From assembly GCA_964372115.1 (NCBI GenBank), contig CAYJPN010000005.1:124001-188000 (forward strand): a DNA stretch of 64,000 bases, written 5' to 3'. This DNA comes from CG2-30-36-16 sp964372115. Lineage in GTDB: Bacteria > Bacteroidota > Ignavibacteria > Ignavibacteriales > Ignavibacteriaceae. A program made the position numbers and the translations under genes. This document shows, piece by piece, positions 37,340 to 46,100 of the stretch (positions within the stretch are counted from its first letter, which is position 1; the number at the start of each line of letters is the position of its first letter). The notes beneath the pieces are model-generated. The model did no database searches and was not told the DNA's origin. It saw only the letters and a list, made by a program, of their open reading frames with translations.

Positions 37340-37348
37340 ATCTTAATC

Positions 37349-38029
37349 CTATTCCGGAAATTGATGTTTGTGAAACTGCATTAATATTCTCTCACTATAG
37401 GGGAAAAACTTTTCTGACGGCTGCCCTTTTAAATCGATCTCTTCCTTCAATTGGAAATTCAGTTTTTGGAAACAATTTAGCGATTTATAATTTTCCCTAA
37501 ATAAAATTGATTCTGCCATCGGCAGTTCGGACTCTAAATCTCTGTACCTTTTTATTTGTCCGAGAATAAGTTTTGTAAATACACCCATTCTTCTAAATTC
37601 CGGTTTAACGTAAGCGTACTCCAATTGAAGTGCGCCTTTGGTACGGTGAAAACTTGCGCCCCTTAAGTTTTTTAAATTAGGCTGAACTTCTAAAAGCTTG
37701 TCTCTTTCTATTGTTGCAAATAAAACATTTGCTTTGATGATCGAACTATCGGTATCATTTTTGCCTTCTATCCACGAGCCAAGGGAGCCTAACTTTTTGT
37801 CTTTATGTTTTGCCACGAGAAATCCGGACAGCGTAAATTCATAATCTTCGTATTCCTCCTTCAGCAAACTGGCTAAAATCTTCCTATACTCATGCTCTGT
37901 CATATTAAATATCAAACATGAACTAATAACATCTGTGCCGCTTTTTTCGGCTTCGATAATTGTATCTAAAACTATATCTATATCTTCAATGGCTGCGGGT
38001 GTTAATGTAACTTTATCAATAAAACTCAT
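37349..38029 (-). CDS. GNAT-like acyltransferase, paralogue 4 of 4
   Basis: 226 aa. The start ATG at 38029 overlaps the stop of the adenylation ligase (ATGA) and has GGGAG in front, so the two are translationally coupled. It shows the family blocks IEDIDIVLDTIIEAEKSGTD and SWIEGKNDTDSSIIKANVL, and motif A YAYVKPEFRRMGVFTKLIL with an intact R-x-x-G-x loop. Coupling to a DltA-like ligase suggests it acts on an amino acid, an aminoacylated carrier or the finished modification. The actual reaction is unknown. Confidence 0.85.
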   Translation of the reverse strand: MSFIDKVTLTPAAIEDIDIVLDTIIEAEKSGTDVISSCLIFNMTEHEYRKILASLLKEEYEDYEFTLSGFLVAKHKDKKLGSLGSWIEGKNDTDSSIIKANVLFATIERDKLLEVQPNLKNLRGASFHRTKGALQLEYAYVKPEFRRMGVFTKLILGQIKRYRDLESELPMAESILFRENYKSLNCFQKLNFQLKEEIDLKGQPSEKFFPYSERILMQFHKHQFPE

Positions 38030-39540
38030 GTTTCTCCCAGCTCTTTTAATTTATTTTGAAGTATTTTTCTATCAACTTTTCCATTATTATTAAACGGAAA
38101 TGAGGGGAGAGAAAATATTTTTGAAGGAACCATATAGAATGGAACCTTTGCGGCCAAATACTCTTTTAACTGAGAAAAATCGTTGTCATAATTTTCGAGC
38201 AATAAGTAAAGCACTTGATTCCCAGATTCGGTTTCATGTACAAGAGCGGCAGCGTTTGTAACTCCGCTAAATGTTCTTGCATGATGTTCAATTTCACCTA
38301 ATTCAACTCTAAATCCCTGGAGTTTAACCTGGTAATCTAATCTTCCGCCGAACATAAAATCACCCGCGTCATCATACAAAGCTAAGTCACCACTCCGGTA
38401 AAATGTTTCTTCTTTACCGTCTATAATATGTTTGAAAAATGCTTCTTTGTTTTTATCATCATCCTTCCAATAACCGGGCGTAAGCTGAGCGCTAGAAATA
38501 CACAGCTCCCCTTTTTCATTTGCGGGTAAAGGTTTTAGTTTTTCATCGACGACAATAATATTTGTATTTAACATTGCTTTGCCGATTGATACGCCGCCGT
38601 TATATGTTTTATTGAGATGCATATCGTCATGACAATCATACATCATGCAAAATACTGTTGCCTCTGTTGGACCATAAGCATTTACAACAACTCCGTTCGG
38701 CGAACACTGTTTCCACTCTTTTGCAACATCTGCAATTAAAGCTTCGCCGCAGAAAAGGGAATATTTTAAATGCTCAAAATTCATTTCCTCAAAATATGGT
38801 CTAAGATAATTAATAACAGAAGGAACCATTGCGGCAAAACTTATATTTTGCTCTTCAAGTGTCATATAGACATTTGCAAACTTAATTCCTTCAGAAGATA
38901 TTGTATGAACAGAGGCGCCGATACAAAGCGGGGCAAAAGTAGTAAACACAGAAAAATCAAAAGTTAGTTCGAACATCTGCATAAAACGATCATTCTCATT
39001 GACATTATATCCAAGAGCAAGGAAAGCCTGAATGAAGGCTTCCAAATTTTTCATTGTTATTGGAACCCCTTTGGGTACGCCCGTGCTGCCTGAAGTAAAT
39101 AATATGTAAGCAAGTTGTTCATCGAAATTAGTTGGAAGAGACAGGTCAATATCCTGCTTCGGAAGATTTTTAGTCTCAATCAGTTTTAGGTTTTTACCAT
39201 CACAAAGTTTTTGAATTTGTTCATCTATGTGCGGGGTTAACACCAGCTTTAACTCCGCTAATTCAGCAATCGATTCATTCCTATCAAGAGGGTTGTGCGA
39301 CAATAGTGGAACATATCCGCAACCGGAAAACATTACTGCGAGGAGTGAGGAATAAGTATCAAAATCATTTTCAGCTACTACACCGACTAATTTTTGGTTT
39401 CCTAAATCGGAAGATTCAATAGCATTCCTGATGTCTGAAATCTTTTGAGCAAATTGAGAATAGGTAAAATTAGTTTCGTTGATAACAAAGGCAGTTTTAT
39501 CCTTAAATCGGTTGCAGGCATTGATAATCCGGTTTAACAT
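38026..39540 (-). CDS. DltA-like amino acid adenylation ligase
   Basis: 504 aa, the usual DltA length, with no fused carrier or condensation domain. The core motifs are all present: A3 LFTSGSTGVPKGV (148-159), A4 FELTFDFSV with Asp195, A5 NAYGPTE (287-293), A7 YRSGDLA, A8 GRLDYQVKLQGFRVELGE (399-416) and A10 NGKVDR with catalytic Lys488. The Asp in A4 normally binds the substrate amino group, so an amino acid substrate is likely. It would load a carrier such as the stand-alone ACP at 27.2 kb. The closest described analogues are D-alanine:carrier ligases of Dlt systems and stand-alone NRPS adenylation enzymes. Confidence 0.9.
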   Translation of the reverse strand: MLNRIINACNRFKDKTAFVINETNFTYSQFAQKISDIRNAIESSDLGNQKLVGVVAENDFDTYSSLLAVMFSGCGYVPLLSHNPLDRNESIAELAELKLVLTPHIDEQIQKLCDGKNLKLIETKNLPKQDIDLSLPTNFDEQLAYILFTSGSTGVPKGVPITMKNLEAFIQAFLALGYNVNENDRFMQMFELTFDFSVFTTFAPLCIGASVHTISSEGIKFANVYMTLEEQNISFAAMVPSVINYLRPYFEEMNFEHLKYSLFCGEALIADVAKEWKQCSPNGVVVNAYGPTEATVFCMMYDCHDDMHLNKTYNGGVSIGKAMLNTNIIVVDEKLKPLPANEKGELCISSAQLTPGYWKDDDKNKEAFFKHIIDGKEETFYRSGDLALYDDAGDFMFGGRLDYQVKLQGFRVELGEIEHHARTFSGVTNAAALVHETESGNQVLYLLLENYDNDFSQLKEYLAAKVPFYMVPSKIFSLPSFPFNNNGKVDRKILQNKLKELGET

Positions 39541-39698
39541 AAAATAACTCCTGGGGCAAGTAACTCAAAAAATGTTTTAGTTTAGTTATTTCTTAAGCAG
39601 AAATTCAGCTTTTCTTTTCTGAAAAATAACAAAATCTTTGTAAACTAAAAACTAAATGCGAATAAGCTATTTGAGCAAAATTGATGCGAAAATAACCA

Positions 39699-40388
39699 CT
39701 ATTCAATCACCTTTTTAACATCGCGGTCTTTACCGAGAAGAATAAGTATATCGTTCTCTTCAATTAATGTACTCGATGTGGGGACACCGTAAATTCTTGC
39801 TTTTGTAATTTTGTTTCCGGTTTCCTCGTCTTGTATAATATAGTTTCTTTTTATTGTGATTAGATTGACGTTGTATTTTATTCTGAGATCGAGTTCCTGC
39901 AGTGTTTTACCTACAAACATTTTTGGAGCTGTAATCTGAACTATATTGTAATTTTCATCGAGAGGAATATACTCCAGAATATCTTCGTGGATTAAATTAT
40001 TGGCAAGACGTTTGGCAATTTCAAACTCGGGGGTTACAACCTGGTGCACGCCGAGCCTTATTAAAATTTTTTCTTGAATTTTGGAGGAAGCGCGTGCAAC
40101 AATTTTTTTAACTCCCATCTGAAGTAAAAGCACAGATGTAAGTACTGTGTCTTCAAAATGAGTTCCGATAGAAATTATAACTGCGTCTACTTTATCAATT
40201 CCTAGTGATTTTAAGGCTTTTTCGTCTGTTGAGTTCATCCTTACAGCATACGCTACTTTATCCTTTATTTCTTCAATCACTTCCAAGTCCTGGTCAACAG
40301 CAATAACATCCACACCTTTTTCGGCAAGATTTGTTGCTACACTCATTCCAAAATCGCCAAGACCAATTACAGCAAATTTATTTTTCAT
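39699..40388 (-). CDS. ktrA: Potassium channel regulatory subunit KtrA/TrkA (RCK)
   Basis: 229 aa cytoplasmic regulator. The N-terminal Rossmann fold shows GLGDFGMSVATNLAEKG and the acidic VIAVDQD strand end for nucleotide binding. The C-terminal RCK_C domain (about 140-225) ends with ENDILILLGKDRDVKKVIE. Such proteins form octameric rings gating KtrB/TrkH. It lies 8 bp downstream of the KtrB gene and is the last gene of the ion-homeostasis operon. Confidence 0.95.
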   Translation of the reverse strand: MKNKFAVIGLGDFGMSVATNLAEKGVDVIAVDQDLEVIEEIKDKVAYAVRMNSTDEKALKSLGIDKVDAVIISIGTHFEDTVLTSVLLLQMGVKKIVARASSKIQEKILIRLGVHQVVTPEFEIAKRLANNLIHEDILEYIPLDENYNIVQITAPKMFVGKTLQELDLRIKYNVNLITIKRNYIIQDEETGNKITKARIYGVPTSSTLIEENDILILLGKDRDVKKVIE

Positions 40389-40396
40389 TTCAACTC

Positions 40397-42157
40397 CTAT
40401 AGGATGGATATATTTTCACTTGGTAAATCATAGCGTAGTTTTTCTTTTGTTTTTATTAACCCGTAAATAAATGCCAGCGGGCCAATTCTTCCGATAAACA
40501 TCAAAATTATTATTCCAAGTTTACCCGGGTCAGTCAACATCGGGGTAATTCCGCGCGACAGCCCAACAGTACCGAATGCACTGAAACATTCAAATGCAAG
40601 ATCGAGAAGGTTCTTATTTTCAAAAAATGTAAGTCCGAAAAGGACAAGAGTAATGAATAAAATAGTCATGAACATTTTCAAAAGAGCTCGAACAACTATT
40701 TCGTTCGGAATGCTTCGGTTGCCAAATTTTACCTGCCGCTGTTCTCTGATAATTGACCAAACACTTGCAACTATTATGGCAAAAGTTGTAACCCGTATTC
40801 CGCCAGCTGTGCCGCCTGGTCCGGCTCCAACAAACATTAAAAATAAAAACAAAATTGAAGTGGGAACAGTAAGCATTCCAATATCAACCGAATTAAAACC
40901 TGCCGTGCGGGTAGTAACCGATTGGAAATATGATTGGAACCATTTATCATATTCGTTAAGACCTGCAAGCGTGTTATTATACTCAAGAAGATAAAATAAT
41001 ATTGCTCCTCCAATTACAAGCAGTATTGTCATAAATATTACAATTGAGCTCTGCAGGTTCATAACAATTTTTATTTTTCCTAAAGAAGTTCTTACAGTTT
41101 TTTTTGAGAAAAAACCGAAGATTGTTGGGAAGCCCAGACCTCCGAGAATAATTAGAACGGAGATTACCGATAAAAATAAATAATTATGTTGTACGGATGT
41201 ATCCATTAGGTTTAATGTAAACAATGAGAAGCCGGCATTACAAAAAGCAGAAATGGAATGAAACAGCGAGATAAATGCTGCCTCATAAACGGAGTCAAAC
41301 TTTGTATGGATGCTTTGAAATAATAGGAGTGCGCCGACTATCTCAATGACAAATGTTGTAATTAATAGATAAACAAGAATTTTTGTTATTGCCCCGATGT
41401 TTTCTTCATTTAATAAGTCGTGTAAAAGAATACGCTCTCTAATTCCAAGCCCGCCCGAAAGAAATATGGCAAAGAAAGTTGTGAATGTCATCAAACCCAA
41501 ACCGCCTGTTTGGAATAAGAGCATTATAATAAACTGTCCAAATGTTGTGTAATATGTTGCAGTATCCACAGTTATTAATCCCGTTACACAAACAGCGCTT
41601 GTGGAAGTAAACAGCGCATCTATAAAATTTATTTTACCGCTTACAGTTGATGCCGGCAGCATAAGCAGCAAAGCGCCCATTAAAATTGTAACAAGAAAAC
41701 TGAGTATAAATATTCTTGTTGGATGAAGGCGCGATTGAAGAATCTTCATATTATAGCGGAGACCCCTTATAACTAAACCGAGTATGATATATACCTGAGC
41801 AAAAACAATATAGAGGAATGTTATATCTTGTAAATTGAATACAGACCCGAGCTGCTTAATCAAGCTTAAATCGAGAAGGGATAAAATAAACTCGATGATG
41901 ATAAAAGAAATTACAAAGTACTCAAACTTGTGCTGTTTTATATGAGCTAATTTTTGTTTAATAATGTATAATTGTATGAATTGATATAAAACAAAAACAA
42001 AAACAACCACAATGGAAATATAATGAAGTAATCTTATTTCACTTGGCGATACGTTAAAACCGTATTCAATTACAATTGAGCCAATGCCGATTATGCCGGA
42101 TACAATTAAGATAATTTTTGAAATATGGTTTAATATTTCCCTGCCCCGATCACTCAT
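40397..42157 (-). CDS. ktrB: TrkH/KtrB family potassium transporter
   Basis: 586 aa with about 12 membrane segments, four more than minimal KtrB. The four pore-loop filter segments are visible: TSTSAVCVTGLITVD, SAFCNAGFSLF, TTRTAGFNSVD and SAFGTVGLSRG, each centred on the conserved glycine. The extra N-terminal membrane region (about 1-140) resembles that of TrkH-type proteins. The start overlaps the MscS-like gene by 8 bp. With KtrA it forms a K+ uptake system, here linked to antiporters and a mechanosensitive channel. Confidence 0.94.
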   Translation of the reverse strand: MSDRGREILNHISKIILIVSGIIGIGSIVIEYGFNVSPSEIRLLHYISIVVVFVFVLYQFIQLYIIKQKLAHIKQHKFEYFVISFIIIEFILSLLDLSLIKQLGSVFNLQDITFLYIVFAQVYIILGLVIRGLRYNMKILQSRLHPTRIFILSFLVTILMGALLLMLPASTVSGKINFIDALFTSTSAVCVTGLITVDTATYYTTFGQFIIMLLFQTGGLGLMTFTTFFAIFLSGGLGIRERILLHDLLNEENIGAITKILVYLLITTFVIEIVGALLLFQSIHTKFDSVYEAAFISLFHSISAFCNAGFSLFTLNLMDTSVQHNYLFLSVISVLIILGGLGFPTIFGFFSKKTVRTSLGKIKIVMNLQSSIVIFMTILLVIGGAILFYLLEYNNTLAGLNEYDKWFQSYFQSVTTRTAGFNSVDIGMLTVPTSILFLFLMFVGAGPGGTAGGIRVTTFAIIVASVWSIIREQRQVKFGNRSIPNEIVVRALLKMFMTILFITLVLFGLTFFENKNLLDLAFECFSAFGTVGLSRGITPMLTDPGKLGIIILMFIGRIGPLAFIYGLIKTKEKLRYDLPSENISIL

Positions 42158-43190
42158 TTACGATATCCTTTTTCATTTCAATTTTGCTTTTTACTGCGGC
42201 AAGTATTGCCTGATTTATAGAGTGTATCATTTCATTTTCATACTTTGAATCGAACAGGTACAAATTTAATTTATACTTATTAACTCGAAGTATGTAATCG
42301 GTATTTTCAAGCAGCACGGAGGGCTCTTTTTTACCAAATAAATATGGGGAAGATATTGCAGACTCTCTTAGAATTTTAATTATTAAGTCATTATCGTAAT
42401 CAATCGGGAACTCATAACTTAGCGATACAAGTTGTTCCTTCTGTCCAACGTTTACATTCTCTACTGCGTCAATGAGAAAAACAGAGTTCGGTATATTAAT
42501 AAAACTTCTTTCAGCCGTTACAACAATTGTAGAGCGCCATCCTATTTCTGTAATTTCGCCGCTGTAATTTTTTACCAAGATATAGTCCCCCTTTTCAAAC
42601 GGTTTGCTAAGTGAAATGTAAAAACCTCCAACAAGATTACGTAAAAAAGGTATTGCGGAAACTCCAAGCAAAATTAATCCGATTAAAAAAAGCGCGGCAA
42701 TTAGTTCGTCGGTTTTAGTTATAAACAAGGATATAATAATTAATAAAATTATTAGCCAAATGAAAACTTTTAATGCCGCCAGTAAAATGGGTAATGTTTT
42801 TTTTATGTTTCGGGCAGAAACGAATGATTTAATTCTATCAATAAGCTTTGTTAATAACGCCCCGGCAAACAAAAGAAGAATAATTTCAATTATGGTAAAT
42901 AATCCAACATCCTTTATAATTTTTATGGTTTTAAATTCATTCACAACAGTATCCTCAGCGGTTACCGCCGGTATAAACAAAGTATCGTGTAGTTTTATCG
43001 TATCATGTTTAACCGTGTTTAATGACTCTGGCAGAGGTATATACGTGGTTTCGGCATGAACCACAAAAACCGTATCTCTTAAACGGATAGTATTGTCTAT
43101 ATTTTTTTGCTTAACCGCCACACTATCAGTTTGCTGTGCAAAAACGAATAACGGTAAAAGTATAATTACAAGAAACATCTTCTTTTTCAT
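42150..43190 (-). CDS. MscS-type mechanosensitive channel
   Basis: 346 aa. A signal peptide (ending FAQQ) is followed by a roughly 80-residue periplasmic segment, then four hydrophobic helices (about 98-115, 135-160, 163-178 and 178-195). The MscS core follows: RNLVGGFYISLSKPFEKGDYI, GEITEIGWRSTIV and FINIPNSVFL. The signal and periplasmic region are additions to the minimal MscS fold. Start and stop overlap the neighbouring genes. It would release ions or osmolytes under membrane tension, complementing the K+ uptake and antiporter genes of the same operon. Confidence 0.9.
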   Translation of the reverse strand: MKKKMFLVIILLPLFVFAQQTDSVAVKQKNIDNTIRLRDTVFVVHAETTYIPLPESLNTVKHDTIKLHDTLFIPAVTAEDTVVNEFKTIKIIKDVGLFTIIEIILLLFAGALLTKLIDRIKSFVSARNIKKTLPILLAALKVFIWLIILLIIISLFITKTDELIAALFLIGLILLGVSAIPFLRNLVGGFYISLSKPFEKGDYILVKNYSGEITEIGWRSTIVVTAERSFINIPNSVFLIDAVENVNVGQKEQLVSLSYEFPIDYDNDLIIKILRESAISSPYLFGKKEPSVLLENTDYILRVNKYKLNLYLFDSKYENEMIHSINQAILAAVKSKIEMKKDIVNE

Positions 43191-46100
43191 GAGAAAATAT
43201 TCCTTCGTATTAATTCTGTTTCAACCGACTTATAAATAAACTTATTCAAAAAGTATTTATTCGAGTACAACTCAAGCTGATCCTGATATATTAGATTATA
43301 TGAAACCAGGAAGTTCAATATATCCCTGCTTCTTTCTATGGGAAGATTAAATATTTGCGCATGTTCTTCATCGGTAAGCCAGCCGTGAATAATTACATTT
43401 GCGATGGTAAGATGATAGATATTATCCAATACCGACAAATATTTTAAGTTCAATTTTTTTGCGGGCTTGATAATAATATTGTTTTCTTTAACTGTCGCAA
43501 TCGATTGAAGCCAGTAATACATTGCCGAAATAATGTTTCCATCAGAGTACTCTTCAAGTTTTTTAAAATATTTTAACGACAGTTTTTCCTGATCTTCTTC
43601 ATAAGATTTTGATTTGCTAAGTTTAGTTCTAAACTGTTTTAAGTTATCCGGTAAAAATTTAATATTGTAACCGGTGGCTTGATGACGGCTTAATACAATA
43701 GATTTTAGATCTTCTTTGTGGTATTTAACCGGATCAATTTTGCGGCTAAATATAGATGAGAGATCAAAGTTTGGATCCAAAAAATGCCAGCTATTTTTGC
43801 CAAGCGTGCAAATCCAGAAAACGTTTTTGTTCGTCATCGATATTAAATATATAAAACTCTCAAGCGCTTCGTAACCATCTACTGTGCGTACAAATAGTTT
43901 ATGAATATTTTCGGCAATTATTATTTTCTTTTTCGATTTATCGTTCAGTAACAAAATTGCTTCTTCAATAGTTAGATGGCGTTTGTAATCCATCAACTGC
44001 GAGATAGTTTTCAACAGTTCATTTTTATCGGTAAGAGTGTTTAGGAATTGATGATAAATATAATCTTCATCTTTCAAAACATAATTACGTATTGCGTTCA
44101 AAAGACTTCTTTTTCCACTGCCGGGTTCTCCAATAATTACAGTCGAACTGACACGGTTGTTTTTAAAATCGCTTTTTGCAGATTCAATTTCGCGAAGGAA
44201 TTCATTTTTACCAAAAAAGAAATCCGCAGTTTCCAACGGGCTGCCATCAAACAATTTTCTATAAATAAACGGAAGTTTTTTTAATTTTTCCTCATTAAAC
44301 AGAGCGTTATCAACCGTCGATATTTCATTGTCAGATGAAATTAAATTCATCGATTCTAAAAATTCATTAACCGATGGTTTGAAATAGTTTCGGTAGTTTC
44401 GGCGAATCATTACTCTGTGTTTCTTTACCTGATAAGCTAACTGATTTGAATAATGATTCAATTTAACGATGAACTTGTTTTTGCCCTTCTCTTTTCGCAT
44501 AAACATATCTACACTTAAAATGGAACTGTGTACAACTAATTCGTTAATCTCCGCAATTACGTCATTTACTTTTTCAATTATTTTGTTGTCAATATTTTGC
44601 TCGAGCCTGTCTATTTGTCCGTTTAATTGGCTTACCCGGTATAGCAGTTTTTCATCGAGACTCGTGAGTAGATCAAAAGCAATTACCTTTCCGTTTACGC
44701 TATTGTTTTCAAGCTCTTTTATGGCAGTATTAATATGAAAATTTACAATAGTAATAAAGTTTTTGAGCTCTATTATTGTAATGTTAAGATGGTTTACAAG
44801 AAGCTCATTTAACTCACCGATATTACGGGGAAGTTTTTTAACGAGAAAAGTTTTAGACAGCGACCTAAGCTTTACATATTTAAGCTGGTTTAATTTAGGC
44901 AGCCTTGCGTACAGTTGAAGATCGTGCTCTTCTAGCAGCGCAATAGTTTCGGGTAATTCTTCGGCTATATCGGAAAACGTTTCAATTAAATTTTCAATTA
45001 ACGAGTTTAGCTTTCGGCTGTTATGAATTTCCTCAAGTTTGCGAATGTGGTCTTCAAGAAAATTTAAGAAATGTTCTCTTCTGCTTTCTTTTAAAAAGTC
45101 AATAATGTCATCGGCATTAACTTCTTTCTTTTCTTCAAGCCTGCCTTCAAATTTGTTTATGCTATTATTTAACTGCCGGCTTACATTCCTAAGGTTATCA
45201 TTTATTTCGGAAGATATATTAACGAGTGAAATATTTACAACCTCATTTAATTCAGAATTAATCTTATTTATATAAACTTCTTTTTCAAACAACCCGAGAA
45301 AACCGGCGTAATAATTAACCCAAAAACGGATACTTTCCAGAGCTTTATCTTTTATCGATTCGCTTTTTCCGAATATTTTTGAATAGCGATATTTACGGTG
45401 GTCATATTTATATGTGCCTGCAATTTTTATCGCGTCAATAAACCGGTTGAAAGGGCTAGCGAGAGCGTAGTAAAGTCTGCCCGTTATTTCATCTGTTGTT
45501 GTATTTATATCATTGGAATAGATATTCAATTCATTTACAATCTGCTGATGAGCTTCGGTCATCCGATCAATCAATATAGCGGTTACCGCCGGATTATCTT
45601 TTTCATTAATAGTAATTTGTTCAAACTCATCAAGATACTTGGTTATATCTTCGTATATGCTTTTTGTTTTTCTTAATGTTGTAAGGCGCTCGCTTCCAAC
45701 AAGGTTTACGGTTTCTAATATCTCGGTAGCCGATTCCCCCGCAAGATAATACTTAGCAAGGTTCCGATAACTTATCTTCCTCTTTGAAATATATTTCCGA
45801 TTAAAAAGTTTTTTTATTTTTTCAACCCAGCGCAGTTTAAATTTCCAGTACTTCCCTCTCCATTTATCATCATCATTTGTTAAAAACCACCCTGGCTCCA
45901 TATTAATTAAATATTCAGGCTGCAGCCCGTCGGTTAAATCGACAAGTGAAAAAAATATTTCATCGATAAGCGGTTCAAGCGCCAGAATATTCTGCTCGAC
46001 TTTTTTCCGATCTTCACATAGTTCAATAAACACTTTTGCAAATTCTTTTTTTGCTTCGAGAAGTTTAATTTTTATTTCCTGCGCAGTGATACCCGGTTTT

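Noticed and set aside
36804..37346. 180-codon plus-strand frame opposite GNAT paralogue 3
   Set aside because: The minus-strand frame shares conserved blocks with three neighbours; the plus-strand frame has no recognisable feature.
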